Below, one piece after another: positions 43,487-51,768 of a stretch of 64,000 nt of DNA; position 1 is the stretch's first letter; every line of letters begins with the position of its first letter. The notes beneath the pieces were generated by a model. That model was not told where the DNA came from and searched no databases. It saw only the letters and a program-made list of their open reading frames with translations. The position numbers and the translations under genes are program-made. This DNA comes from an uncultured Flavobacteriales bacterium (GTDB lineage Bacteria > Bacteroidota > Bacteroidia > Flavobacteriales > Crocinitomicaceae), in contig CAMLFH010000001.1 in assembly GCA_946479285.1 (NCBI GenBank), positions 310,001-374,000 of the forward strand, given 5' to 3'.

Positions 43487-44071
43487 CTAATGCGGATAAT
43501 ACGGAGAAATCATCAAATAAACCACCACGCCACTCGCAGCTACATAGAACCACAGAGGCCAGGTAATTTTCGTCCATTTACGGTGCTTATCGTATTTGCC
43601 TTCCCAGGCGTACAAATAGGAGAATAGGACCATGGGAATCACTGCGACACTCAAAACAATGTGCGTAATCAAAATAATGTAGTACGTAATTTGACTTGCT
43701 GAAGAAACATTCAACTTTTCATAATTATCCAGTGGTCCGCCGCTTCCGTTCAAATCCCCAAAAACAGTTGGATCTGAGGTCATGTGATAGGTAATGTAAA
43801 GCAACAGGAATAAAACCGAAAGTCCCATGCAAACCTTGATGATTCCTTCATGCAGACTGATTTTCCTTTGTTTGATTGCTACTAATGCCACCACTAAAAG
43901 AATAGCAGTTAATCCGTTGATACAAGCGTAGATGGATGGAAGAAAATAAGGGTTAAATCCTTTGATTTCGACCTTTACCTTAAACAATGCAGCAACTACA
44001 AGAGGAATAACAATAGAAAGAACAACGATTAGCTTGCGAAGACCGGGTTTATTGGTTTGAGTTGATTCCAT
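43487..44071 (-). CDS. DUF420 family membrane protein
   Basis: 194 aa from the ATG at 44071 (a TTG two codons upstream is the other option). It has about five helices and the DUF420/YozB pattern: FNPYFLPSIYACINGLTAILL, ITYYIILITHIVLSVAVIPMVL (conserved His) and KYDKHRKWTKITWPLWFYVAASGVVVYLM. DUF420 proteins are encoded in caa3/aa3 oxidase clusters and probably assist oxidase assembly. Its start overlaps the upstream SCO gene by 23 bases, so it is coupled to the oxidase operon. Confidence 0.9.
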   Translation of the reverse strand: MESTQTNKPGLRKLIVVLSIVIPLVVAALFKVKVEIKGFNPYFLPSIYACINGLTAILLVVALVAIKQRKISLHEGIIKVCMGLSVLFLLLYITYHMTSDPTVFGDLNGSGGPLDNYEKLNVSSASQITYYIILITHIVLSVAVIPMVLFSYLYAWEGKYDKHRKWTKITWPLWFYVAASGVVVYLMISPYYPH

Positions 44072-44717
44072 ATTCAATTTCTAATAATTTGCGTAAATCT
44101 TTGTTCAGTTTGTCCACATCCTCGGTCTGAGTTCCGCGGTAAATTCCTCTCACATATCCTTCTCTGTCCACAAGGACCAATCCATCGCTGTGGGCAAAAC
44201 CACCAGCAGCCATCGGGTCCTTATCTGCGTGGACCATGAAATGCATCACACCCAAACGATGGGTTTTTGACTCGTCGCCTGTGAAGAACTGCCAGTTTTT
44301 ACCCTGGATCCCGTTATTCCTGATGTATGCTTTTAGAACGTGTGGCTGATCTGTTTCCGGATCAATACTGAATGACATGAACTGAACTTCGGAAGCCAGA
44401 TCCTTAGTCAGGATATTCAGTCGTTTCATTTGAGAGATCATCGGGGGGCAGATACTCGGACAGCTTGTAAAGAAGAAATTGGCAATCCACACTTTTCCTT
44501 TCATGGATTTCGAAGTAATTACTGCAGAATCTTGGTTCAGGTAAGAAAAAGCAGGAATTTTCGGGTAAATGGTATCAACGGCTTGAACACCGTCTGTTTC
44601 AGAAAAAACAATGTCGTAATTCCCAAAATAGGGAAGTGCTTTCGGTTTCTTTTCCGGTTCTGTTTTACAGGATGTAACCAGAATTAGAATTAGCGCGACA
44701 TGTAAGATCTGTTTCAT
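44049..44717 (-). CDS. SCO1/SenC family copper chaperone
   Basis: 222 aa lipoprotein (MKQILHVALILILVTSCKTE) with a thioredoxin fold. The copper-binding pair is in FFFTSCPSICPPMISQM (CxxxC, near residues 80-90), with SIDPETDQPHVLKAY later and the distal histidine in FAHSDGLVLVDREG near 178. SCO proteins deliver copper to the CuA site of cytochrome c oxidase. The start overlaps the previous gene's stop (ATGA). It is the canonical SCO of this cluster, next to a divergent SCO-like gene. Confidence 0.92.
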   Translation of the reverse strand: MKQILHVALILILVTSCKTEPEKKPKALPYFGNYDIVFSETDGVQAVDTIYPKIPAFSYLNQDSAVITSKSMKGKVWIANFFFTSCPSICPPMISQMKRLNILTKDLASEVQFMSFSIDPETDQPHVLKAYIRNNGIQGKNWQFFTGDESKTHRLGVMHFMVHADKDPMAAGGFAHSDGLVLVDREGYVRGIYRGTQTEDVDKLNKDLRKLLEIEYGINSNQ

Positions 44718-45406
44718 TTTTCCTTCGCTTTTCGCTCTTTGTATGCTTTGATGTCGTATTCTTTTTCAAGCAGCGCCATGTGATCGCGCATAGTTCGGAT
44801 AGTACCTTCTGTTTTTCCGGAAAGAACCATTCTCAAATGATTGCTTTTGTCTGAAAGAAGCATTAATTCCTGGAAAGCATAGCCTCCGAAGAATTTTTTA
44901 TCTTCCTGCAGCAGGGTTTCGCCGTTGTGTTTGATATTGTAGAGCGATTTTGCATCTCCTGAAACAATGATCCAGATAGCAGGATCAAATCCTTCCACGC
45001 GGTCTTTCAACATGGTTTCCACATCTTTCATCCGCTTGTCCGGGTTGCCGATACCATCAGTCAGAACAGAAACCAATTTAACATGTCCTAGTTTCTTAGT
45101 GTTTTCACGAAGTCTTTGGTAAATCAATTGATCCAGGTGCCAGATAGTAATTCCGCATGAATCCGGGCAGGAAGGCTGAATGGTGGTATAAATAACAATT
45201 TGGCCTTTAAAGGAATTGTTGGTATAGACCTTCCCTCTTGCATCCGTAAAGGAGAACTTTGGAATTGCTCCGTAATCATCCAGCTCTTTGAATTTGTGTT
45301 CGCAACCCCGAGTGGAAATGAATATTAAAATAAGAGCCGGTCCGAATAAAAGCAGTAGTGCGAACACTGATTTTAACGAACCGGCCTTAGAATTTGACTT
45401 AGCCAT
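44714..45406 (-). CDS. Divergent SCO-like thioredoxin-fold protein
   Basis: 230 aa, anchored by one N-terminal helix (SVFALLLLFGPALILIFI) instead of a lipobox. Thioredoxin fold with a CxxxC motif in QPSCPDSCGITIWHL, then VSVLTDGIGNPDKRMKDVE. I do not see the distal His-Ser motif that ligates copper in standard SCO proteins; the corresponding region reads SNHLRMVLSGKTEG. It ends with a basic tail (KAYKERKAKEK). It lies between the coxIV gene and the canonical SCO gene, overlapping the latter by ATGA. Likely a thiol reductase or assembly factor rather than a copper carrier; inferred. Confidence 0.8.
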   Translation of the reverse strand: MAKSNSKAGSLKSVFALLLLFGPALILIFISTRGCEHKFKELDDYGAIPKFSFTDARGKVYTNNSFKGQIVIYTTIQPSCPDSCGITIWHLDQLIYQRLRENTKKLGHVKLVSVLTDGIGNPDKRMKDVETMLKDRVEGFDPAIWIIVSGDAKSLYNIKHNGETLLQEDKKFFGGYAFQELMLLSDKSNHLRMVLSGKTEGTIRTMRDHMALLEKEYDIKAYKERKAKEK

Positions 45407-45429
45407 TGGCTAAAAATTAGTTAAATGAA

Positions 45430-45807
45430 CTATCCTCCGTATGTTTCCCAAGCTGAATGGACTGCATTAGCCTCAGTAAGCCCGATGAAAATCAGGTAAA
45501 TGATAAAAATAAAATAGGGTATCAGAATGACGTATTTCAATACTTTTCTTTCGTCTCCAAGGTGCATGAATACCAATACGATGTAACCTGCTTTTACAAG
45601 TGTAAGTAATACATATCCCCATTTAATGGCTTGCCAGGTACCACCACTTGTTAACGAGCGGCCGAAGTACATTCCTACAACTACTTCGATAGCTGTAATA
45701 GCCGTAAGAATTGCAGTAACTAACCAAATTTTGCGGCGAATTTTCTTTCCTTGTTCTTCGCTATGGTGAGCATCTAATGAATATTCAATAATATCGTCTC
45801 TTTCCAT
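45430..45807 (-). CDS. Cytochrome c oxidase subunit IV family protein
   Basis: 125 aa with three membrane helices (KIWLVTAILTAITAIEVVVGMYF; WGYVLLTLVKAGYIVLVFMHLG; ILIPYFIFIIYLIFIGL). The VLVFMHLGDE stretch is typical of the prokaryotic COX4/CyoD-like family. An accessory subunit of the terminal oxidase. It lies 19 bases after the larger subunit III gene in the leftward operon. Confidence 0.88.
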   Translation of the reverse strand: MERDDIIEYSLDAHHSEEQGKKIRRKIWLVTAILTAITAIEVVVGMYFGRSLTSGGTWQAIKWGYVLLTLVKAGYIVLVFMHLGDERKVLKYVILIPYFIFIIYLIFIGLTEANAVHSAWETYGG

Positions 45808-45826
45808 GATCTATATCTTTCAAAAA

Positions 45827-46879
45827 TTAAACTAAGTAGAAGAATGTAAATACGAACACCCATACTAAATCGACAAAGTGCCAGTACAATCCTGTTTTTT
45901 CAACCATTTCATAGTGACCACGCTTGTGATAAGTTCCGCGGGAAACGCCTAAGAAAATAAGGATATTAATCATTACTCCTGAGAATACGTGGAATCCGTG
46001 GAATCCGGTAATGAAGAAGAAGAATTGTCCGTATTGAGAGGGACCATATTCGTTGCTTTTTAAATCAGCACCGTAAATGATCGCTCCTTTTTTCCCGGAG
46101 TTAACAGACTCCCAATATTTAGCTTCTGCATCTTTTCCGTGGATCTTAGTAACTTTTGCCAAAGAGTGCTCAGTACCGTCTGTTTTCACGATCAACTCCA
46201 TGTGCTCATCGTTGTGTTTTTTCCACGTTGCAACAGAACCGTCGTGAAGCGTGATTTTTCCGTCTTTCACTTGGCCGTTCATAACCGCTGTACGGAAATG
46301 GTGGAACAATTCGTCCGGAGTTTCTTTAATAACATCTCCAACTTTATGGTGTTTTCCTGCCTGAACAACAGTAAAGCTTTCTAATTCTCCAAAATGACCC
46401 TTCACAATTGCGCGGGATCCTGTGTGCTCTCCTGAAAGGATTTCAACACTTCCGAAATGTGAACCGTGGATAAAGTGAGACCACTCCCAAGCCTGAGAAC
46501 CCAGGAAGAAGAAACCTCCAATGATAGTAGCGATCATCCATTTCATCACACCTTTTTTATCCATTCGGTGACCAGCTTCAACAGCTAATACCATAGTAAC
46601 GGAAGATACAATCAGGATGAAAGTCATTAATGCAACGTACACCAAGGGGTAACCGTGACCTAAGAAAGGTAAGGAGTCAAAAGTCTCTTCGCCAATTGGC
46701 CATGCAGCCTGCGTTGTGTGACGCGTGTAACCGTATGCAACTAACAATCCACTGAATGTCAATGCATCCGATACCAAGAAGAACCACATCATCATCTTTC
46801 CGTAACTTACGTTGAACGGAGAAACTTTCCCGCCCCAAGCAGATGCTGCGTCGACGTGTGTTGTAGCGTGTCCAGCCAT
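45827..46879 (-). CDS. Cytochrome c oxidase subunit III (longer paralogue) with a large hydrophilic insert
   Basis: 350 aa. N-terminal helices (MMMWFFLVSDALTFSGLLVAY, ALMTFILIVSSVTMVLAVEAG) and C-terminal QFFFFITGFHGFHVFSGVMI and TGLYWHFVDLVWVFVFTFFYL are standard subunit III segments, including the HFVDLVW motif. Between the helix ending EWSHFI and the one starting QFFFFITGF lie about 140 hydrophilic residues (about 140-280, His- and Lys-rich). Part of the proton-pumping heme-copper oxidase. Subunits I and II are not in the window. Confidence 0.9.
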   Translation of the reverse strand: MAGHATTHVDAASAWGGKVSPFNVSYGKMMMWFFLVSDALTFSGLLVAYGYTRHTTQAAWPIGEETFDSLPFLGHGYPLVYVALMTFILIVSSVTMVLAVEAGHRMDKKGVMKWMIATIIGGFFFLGSQAWEWSHFIHGSHFGSVEILSGEHTGSRAIVKGHFGELESFTVVQAGKHHKVGDVIKETPDELFHHFRTAVMNGQVKDGKITLHDGSVATWKKHNDEHMELIVKTDGTEHSLAKVTKIHGKDAEAKYWESVNSGKKGAIIYGADLKSNEYGPSQYGQFFFFITGFHGFHVFSGVMINILIFLGVSRGTYHKRGHYEMVEKTGLYWHFVDLVWVFVFTFFYLV

Positions 46880-46902
46880 TTTTTATAATTTTTTGTGCAA
46901 GT

Positions 46903-47961
46903 TTAATGAATAAAAAGCAAAAAAAGCAATAAATAAATCCATAATACGCCTAAAAAATGCCAGAAAATGGCAAGGGTACGCGCAGGAAGGAAATTATCAG
47001 CTGCTAATTTACCTGAGAATGAACGAATTGAAGCTCTTAGTACAAAAATTAGCGTAACTAAAATATGTAATAAGTGTAAAAAAGTCAAGATATAGAGATA
47101 AGAAGTCGCCGTGTCATAAGAAGCTTCCATCTTCATTTGAAAAGGTGCCTCCAGTTTTTTCCCTTGATAATAGAGGGATCGATCTTTATAGTCCAGTTCT
47201 TTTCCTTTGTAATAAATTTTAAAGTCTTTACCCAATTTTCCTTTGTGGAAGAAATCACCACGACCATCGCGTAAATGCCAGGAAAATTCCTGCATGCGGA
47301 TTAGATCCACAGGAAGTAACTGAACAGTATCCTGAATATAGAATTTCCCCTCTTTTAAACTCACTTCCTGGTTTTTGTACAGCAAGGTGTACTTGTCAAG
47401 ATTGGCAATGTGCGGATTCTTGACCTGAGTGATGTTCTCAAATTGCTTTGCAAATAAACCGATTTCTTTTTTCTGTGCTTCTGAAATGATCTTTCCTGCA
47501 ATTAAATAATCATTCCCGTCCACTTCCATATAAACTCCGTTCACTTTAAGTTCATAATAGGAACCGTATCGTCCGTCGGAAACAGTGATCCTTGTTCTTG
47601 CAACGTGAGCTCCGGATTCATAAAGCTGTCCGTATCCTTTGAATTGAAAATAAGCAAAACCAACTCCTAAGATAAAGGTTAAAGGAATCACTGTTTTTAA
47701 AATTCCCGGATTGCCTTTCTGAGCAGCTCTGATCCCGAAAAACAGAATAATACTGCTTAAAACGATCAGTGCGGTGGAAATGTAAAATGCGGGCGGGAAG
47801 TTATACTTTACCCAAAATGTATCACCTGCGCTTACTATATAACCGGAAGATAAACCGGCAAAAAGCATCACGATGCTGAAAATTCCTACGTAAATGAGGT
47901 TTTTCCGCATTTTTTCCCGAACCTCGGGAGTTAATTCTTGATTGTATTCTGAGTGTGACAT
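46903..47961 (-). CDS. Cytochrome c oxidase subunit III family protein (second paralogue) with a large hydrophilic insert
   Basis: 352 aa. Helices near residues 22-44, 58-78 and 88-108 precede a hydrophilic block of about 170 residues (110-282, Tyr/Lys-rich, with repeated YYKGKELDY/YYQGKKLE strands), then LYILTFLHLLHILVTLIFVL and LAIFWHFLGVLWIYLLLFLL. The short Bacteroidota subunit III I would expect here is about 195 aa, so the insert nearly doubles it. The start lies 31 bases inside the end of cyoE, so translation is coupled. Confidence 0.85.
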   Translation of the reverse strand: MSHSEYNQELTPEVREKMRKNLIYVGIFSIVMLFAGLSSGYIVSAGDTFWVKYNFPPAFYISTALIVLSSIILFFGIRAAQKGNPGILKTVIPLTFILGVGFAYFQFKGYGQLYESGAHVARTRITVSDGRYGSYYELKVNGVYMEVDGNDYLIAGKIISEAQKKEIGLFAKQFENITQVKNPHIANLDKYTLLYKNQEVSLKEGKFYIQDTVQLLPVDLIRMQEFSWHLRDGRGDFFHKGKLGKDFKIYYKGKELDYKDRSLYYQGKKLEAPFQMKMEASYDTATSYLYILTFLHLLHILVTLIFVLRASIRSFSGKLAADNFLPARTLAIFWHFLGVLWIYLLLFLLFIH

Positions 47962-48914
47962 ACTATTTTAAAATGTGAATTTTGTGCTTCTAATGCTGCT
48001 GAAGTACCCGAAATCTCTTTTTTAGCTCCGGGAAGGTCCTGTTTAATTTCCGGAAGATTCCTGTCGAATACATATAAAAACTGAACGATTGGCAACCAGA
48101 TAAAAGATGCAAACATCAGTTTTTTAGCATCGGCGATTTTAAGACTTAAGAAGAGTTTATAGGATTGAAGGAAAAATAAAATAGAACAGCTCCCTGCAAC
48201 TATTAAAGTAATGTTACTGGTCCATTCTAAAAGCCAGGGAAGAAGTGAGAATGGAATCAAAGCCAGTGAATAAACTACGATTTGAAAAGCAGATCCTTTG
48301 GTTCGTCCGTCTTTGGAAGGCAGAAGTGAAAACCCGGCTTGTTGGTAATCATCGTAAACTACCCAGGCAATAGCCCAAAAATGCGGGAACTGCCATACAA
48401 ATTGTACAAAGAACAAAACTCCTGCTACCAAACCTAATTCTCCTGAAGGAGTGCCGGCTACAGCACCGATCATCGGAGGAAGAGCTCCCGGAAATGCACC
48501 CACAAAAACTGCCCATGTAGAAATGCGCTTCATGGGAGTGTAAATAAAAACGTAAGATACGAACGCGGCTAAACCAAGCAGCATGGAAGCTAAATTCAGT
48601 TGGTAAAGCATAGCCAGACCCGGAAGTAAACAAAGGGCGATTACAATTAAACCCTCATTAACAGACATTTCGCCCGTTGGAAGCGGTCTTTTTCCGGTTC
48701 GGTTCATTAAGACGTCCAGTTCGCGTTCCCAAATCTGGTTGGATCCGTTGGAAGCAGCAGTGACCAATAAACCACCGAGCATTAAGTAGACCATTTCAAG
48801 TCCGTCATTACCTCCAACAAATAAATATCCGGAAAGGGCAGAAAGAATAACAAGGGCTGAGAGTCTGAATTTGGTGAAATTCATGTACATCTTCACTTTT
48901 TTGCCGATACCCAT
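47931..48914 (-). CDS. cyoE: Protoheme IX farnesyltransferase (heme O synthase)
   Basis: 327 aa UbiA-family prenyltransferase making heme O from heme B for the oxidase. I start at the ATG at 48914 because a -7 box (TACATTTG) lies inside the longer reading frame (to 48953), 23 bases upstream with an A/G-rich stretch before the ATG. The prenyl-diphosphate Asp motif appears as NQIWERELDVLMNRTGKRPLP near residue 65, and YTPMKRISTWAVFVGAFPGALPP is typical. About eight helices. The C-terminal 40 residues are hydrophilic and overlap the next gene. It is the promoter-proximal gene of the oxidase accessory operon. Confidence 0.93.
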   Translation of the reverse strand: MGIGKKVKMYMNFTKFRLSALVILSALSGYLFVGGNDGLEMVYLMLGGLLVTAASNGSNQIWERELDVLMNRTGKRPLPTGEMSVNEGLIVIALCLLPGLAMLYQLNLASMLLGLAAFVSYVFIYTPMKRISTWAVFVGAFPGALPPMIGAVAGTPSGELGLVAGVLFFVQFVWQFPHFWAIAWVVYDDYQQAGFSLLPSKDGRTKGSAFQIVVYSLALIPFSLLPWLLEWTSNITLIVAGSCSILFFLQSYKLFLSLKIADAKKLMFASFIWLPIVQFLYVFDRNLPEIKQDLPGAKKEISGTSAALEAQNSHFKIVCHTQNTIKN

Positions 48915-48937
48915 AATTACTCTTTTTAAAGATTGTG

Positions 48938-48945
48938 CAAATGTA
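48938..48945 (-). promoter_or_regulatory. Predicted -7 box for the cyoE-oxidase operon
   Basis: The minus strand reads TACATTTG (exact TAnnTTTG), 23 bases before the ATG at 48914. A TTG lies upstream at a spacing of 24, a little long. Confidence 0.5.
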
Positions 48946-49125
48946 CGCATCAACTTGTGAAGTTGTACCCAAGTCTAATCCAAAATTTCAATTCAGGCTT
49001 AAATTAGATTCATTTTAGATAAAGATTATTTCAATTATTCTTAAAAATGAACCAAATGTTACTTAGTTCTTACCTCTTATTAATTCCTGAGGGTTTCATT
49101 TAACTTTAAAGATATCTTTGTTCTG

Positions 49126-49217
49126 TATCAGGTTATGAGATCCTATCTTGGAACTCAGAAATCGGGTCATAGGTGTGTTAGTTTGAGGGAGGAAGTGGTA
49201 AGCCTCCCTCTTTTTTT
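49126..49217 (+). ncRNA. Candidate small RNA of about 92 nt with its own promoter and terminator
   Basis: A TATCTTTG -7 box at 49113-49120 predicts transcription from about 49126. An intrinsic terminator follows: GAGGGAGG (49185-49192) pairs with CCTCCCTC (49203-49210), then seven T. The only ATG frame inside (49135, MRSYLGTQKSGHRC) runs through the terminator to a TGA near 49245, so it is unlikely to be the product. It may be a free small RNA or a terminated leader of the downstream DUF4382 gene. Confidence 0.35.
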
Positions 49218-49235
49218 GTCCCAACTTTTCGTTTT

Positions 49236-49266
49236 TTCAATTTGAAAACGACCTTTTCAAATTGAA
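49236..49266. promoter_or_regulatory. Perfect 13-bp inverted repeat, operator-like twin boxes upstream of the DUF4382 gene
   Basis: TTCAATTTGAAAA (49236-49248) and TTTTCAAATTGAA (49254-49266) are exact reverse complements separated by CGACC. Each half is itself near-palindromic, fitting two binding sites of form TTTTCAnnTTGAA. A similar pair stands at about 60458-60503 before another exported-protein gene, and both begin with CGTTTTTTCA. There is no T-run, which argues against a terminator. Confidence 0.45.
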
Positions 49267-49413
49267 TAGAATAACACAACTCTTCAGATACCTCTACAAT
49301 GTTTATCTTTCGAAAAACGCTTGATTTTATTGGATTAGTCTTTAAAAAGGCAGTTTAGATTATCTCTTGGCACAAACTTCGATTAGCCGGTTCCGGATTA
49401 AAAGAAAACGATT

Positions 49414-50193
49414 ATGAAAAGGATACTGGTATTTACGTTGATGATTGTTTGTGCGGGGTTCACTATTCAATCATGTAAGAAAGACAATAAAGTCTCTCAG
49501 GGAAAAATGGAAGTTCGAATGACGGATTCGCCGGGTGATTTTGTCGCTTTGAATGTGGAGATCGTCAAAATTGAAGCTTATCTCGAAAATTCCGGATGGG
49601 TGACCATCAACGAAACTTCGAAGGAAATTAATATTCTGGACCTTACAAACGGAGCTGAAGTAACCATTGCAAGTGCAACAACCGTTCAGCCGGGAACTTA
49701 TACCAAATTGAAAGTTACTTTCAGCGGTGAAAACAGCTTAACATTCAATAGTGGAAGTGGTCAAAACACCGTGAACCTGTCTTTTGGTGGTGGTTTCTCC
49801 GGAAATGTGGAAGTGCCGATTCATTGCCAGGTTAGTACTGGAATTACATCAAGTATCCTGTTGGATTTCAATGTTGGATCATCCATTGCTCAAGCTGGCG
49901 GAGGATTTACAATGAATCCGGTGATGACGGAAATCAGTGATCCAAGTACAGGTGTCCAGGGAAATATCAGCGGTACTGAAAAGGCAGCGATCAGTTTAAG
50001 TAATGGTTCTTACAACGCAAGTACTTTTACCAATGCGAACGGATACTTTATGATCAAAGGTGTTCCGGATGGAACTTACCAGGTGAAAATTGAAGCGAAA
50101 GGGCAGGGAGAAATCCTGGCATCTCAAAAAAGCATACAAAACGTAACGATCACGAAAGGCCAGATAAAAAGCCTGGGATCCATTCAGATCTAA
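49414..50193 (+). CDS. DUF4382 domain-containing lipoprotein
   Basis: 259 aa with lipoprotein signal (MKRILVFTLMIVCAGFTIQSC, lipobox IQSC). The DUF4382 domain covers about residues 30-170, opening with KMEVRMTDSPGDFVALNVEIV and including LDLTNGAEVTIASATTVQPG. A carboxypeptidase-regulatory-like beta domain follows (VQGNISGTEKAAISLSNGSY, GYFMIKGVPDGTYQVKIEA, about 180-259). Envelope-located; function of DUF4382 is not established. Upstream lie the twin-box repeat and the candidate small RNA. Confidence 0.88.
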   Translation: MKRILVFTLMIVCAGFTIQSCKKDNKVSQGKMEVRMTDSPGDFVALNVEIVKIEAYLENSGWVTINETSKEINILDLTNGAEVTIASATTVQPGTYTKLKVTFSGENSLTFNSGSGQNTVNLSFGGGFSGNVEVPIHCQVSTGITSSILLDFNVGSSIAQAGGGFTMNPVMTEISDPSTGVQGNISGTEKAAISLSNGSYNASTFTNANGYFMIKGVPDGTYQVKIEAKGQGEILASQKSIQNVTITKGQIKSLGSIQI

Positions 50194-50225
50194 CGTTTGG
50201 TTAAACAAAGAATAAATTAACAACG

Positions 50226-50258
50226 AAAAGGGGATTCTATTTACAGGGTCCCTTTTTT
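50226..50258 (+). terminator. Intrinsic terminator of the DUF4382 gene
   Basis: A 7-bp stem AAAAGGG/CCCTTTT with a loop of about 17 nt and a T-run, 33 bases after the stop and directly before the convergent gene ending at 50260. Confidence 0.65.
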
Positions 50259-50259
50259 A

Positions 50260-51768
50260 TTACCGGATTTTACGCTCGTTGAATAAATTACTGCGCATTC
50301 CCACACAAATCAGCGGATTCGCACTATTCCCCATTTCTCCCCAGCTAACCTGCAATCCAGCCTGAACGTACATTTCCAACTGAAGCTTGTTTAAAGTTGT
50401 GGAAGCATTTGCCTGAAATGAAACAGCACGTTGCGTCATTCCCTGTCCGATGGTGTTTCCGAATTCTTTGGGGTGTGAAGTATAACTTTTGTAGATATCG
50501 CCGCCATAACTGATCGCAGAATCGTCGGTTCCTTTCAGGTAAAAAGAAGAGAAAAGCGTTAGCTGAAAATCCTTAAAAGGAATTTGGGCAGTTGCTATCA
50601 ATTCGGCAAAATTACTGCCCAAATAGTGGCCCAGCGGCAATCCGAGTGATCCATTGTTTTGCCCGGAAGAAATATGAGAGAAAGTATACGGACGAACCAA
50701 ATTCCCTTCCAATTGGTAAGACCAGCGCTGGAATTTACCTTTGATCCCTAATTGAAGTCCGTATTTATTTGCCCACCATTTAGAACGTTTGGTGATTTCC
50801 TTTAAAACAAATTCATCCAGCGGTAATTGAAAGTACACGCAGTGTTTTTGGCCGGAGGAATAATCGGAGAAACAATAAGAGGCCTGCAAAGCCAGTAATA
50901 CATTATCCGTAGAACCTAAGCTGTATTCCTGTGGACGAAAGAACACGAATGGATTCAAATATTCCACTTCATAACCTCTTTTATAAGTACTGTCTTTCGA
51001 TTGGAAAATAATGGATTCAAGGAGCATGATATTGAACCTTGAGCCAATATTCATACTCAGGTAATGCGTGGTAGTGTATTTCCAGTCGCGGGTTTGGTTT
51101 GCGAAGTTATTATCATGTAAGAATTGGTAAAGCAGTCCATATTCCAGGTTCCAGAAATTTACCCGGAACTGCACAAAAGGATTTGGGGCCACCTGGTCTC
51201 CCTGGATCAAAGAACGATATCCTTCCCCGAAAAACTGGTTGTCGATCCCGGTACTGATATGAAGCATGTCATTCGGAGTATAGCCTAAACGCGTCCGGAT
51301 GTCTGTGAACCAAAAGGAACTTCGATTCTGCAAAGGAGAAAAAGCCACATGAGTTTGCGTGTAATCTTCGCGTAAACTCCACCCCGAAGTTAACAAAGTG
51401 CGGTTGTACCATTTCCCCCAGGTCTTTTCAAAGTTAAATCCAACTGCTGCGCGATAACTAATAGCCGTGTCGTACTGAAAATAACTATCCGTTGCCGGAA
51501 GAATAGCAAAACTGCGGTGTAAACCTCTTGGACTGAAACGGGCATTGAAAATACTGGTGTCGCCGTCAAATACGAGCGTGTCTGTAGATAAAGGTGGTTG
51601 TAGTTTACCTGCGACAGAACGAATTCCGGGCTGAATGGAATGATGGACATCTCTTGAATCGAGACCATTCGGCCTCAGACTGAAACTATGGATTCGATCT
51701 ATTGTTCCCTGCGAAAAACCAAAGGAGATAAATAAAAGTGTCGCTATGAGTAATTGGATCCGCATCAA
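50260..51768 (-). CDS. Outer-membrane beta-barrel, Wzi-like (second of tandem pair)
   Basis: 502 aa with signal peptide (MMRIQLLIATLLFISFGFSQ). The barrel pattern and the segment FFGEGYRSLIQGDQVAPNPF, followed by RVNFWNLEYGLLYQF, resemble capsule-assembly Wzi-type proteins. The paralogue encoded just upstream has IFIGSGYRSVIYSDNSLPTM at the same place. It ends with ICVGMRSNLFNERKIR. The start overlaps the paralogue's stop (ATGA). In other bacteria Wzi anchors capsule at the surface; that role here is inferred. Confidence 0.72.
   Translation of the reverse strand: MMRIQLLIATLLFISFGFSQGTIDRIHSFSLRPNGLDSRDVHHSIQPGIRSVAGKLQPPLSTDTLVFDGDTSIFNARFSPRGLHRSFAILPATDSYFQYDTAISYRAAVGFNFEKTWGKWYNRTLLTSGWSLREDYTQTHVAFSPLQNRSSFWFTDIRTRLGYTPNDMLHISTGIDNQFFGEGYRSLIQGDQVAPNPFVQFRVNFWNLEYGLLYQFLHDNNFANQTRDWKYTTTHYLSMNIGSRFNIMLLESIIFQSKDSTYKRGYEVEYLNPFVFFRPQEYSLGSTDNVLLALQASYCFSDYSSGQKHCVYFQLPLDEFVLKEITKRSKWWANKYGLQLGIKGKFQRWSYQLEGNLVRPYTFSHISSGQNNGSLGLPLGHYLGSNFAELIATAQIPFKDFQLTLFSSFYLKGTDDSAISYGGDIYKSYTSHPKEFGNTIGQGMTQRAVSFQANASTTLNKLQLEMYVQAGLQVSWGEMGNSANPLICVGMRSNLFNERKIR

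Larger units (their letters stand above)
48946..49413. other. 468-bp intergenic region between divergent cyoE and the DUF4382 gene
   Basis: No protein gene is credible here. From left to right it holds the upstream part of the cyoE promoter, an A/T-rich stretch, a -7 box TATCTTTG at 49113-49120, a stretch of about 90 bases ending at a strong terminator (49185-49217), a 13-bp inverted repeat at 49236-49266, and about 145 bases without clear signals leading to the DUF4382 gene. Confidence 0.7.
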
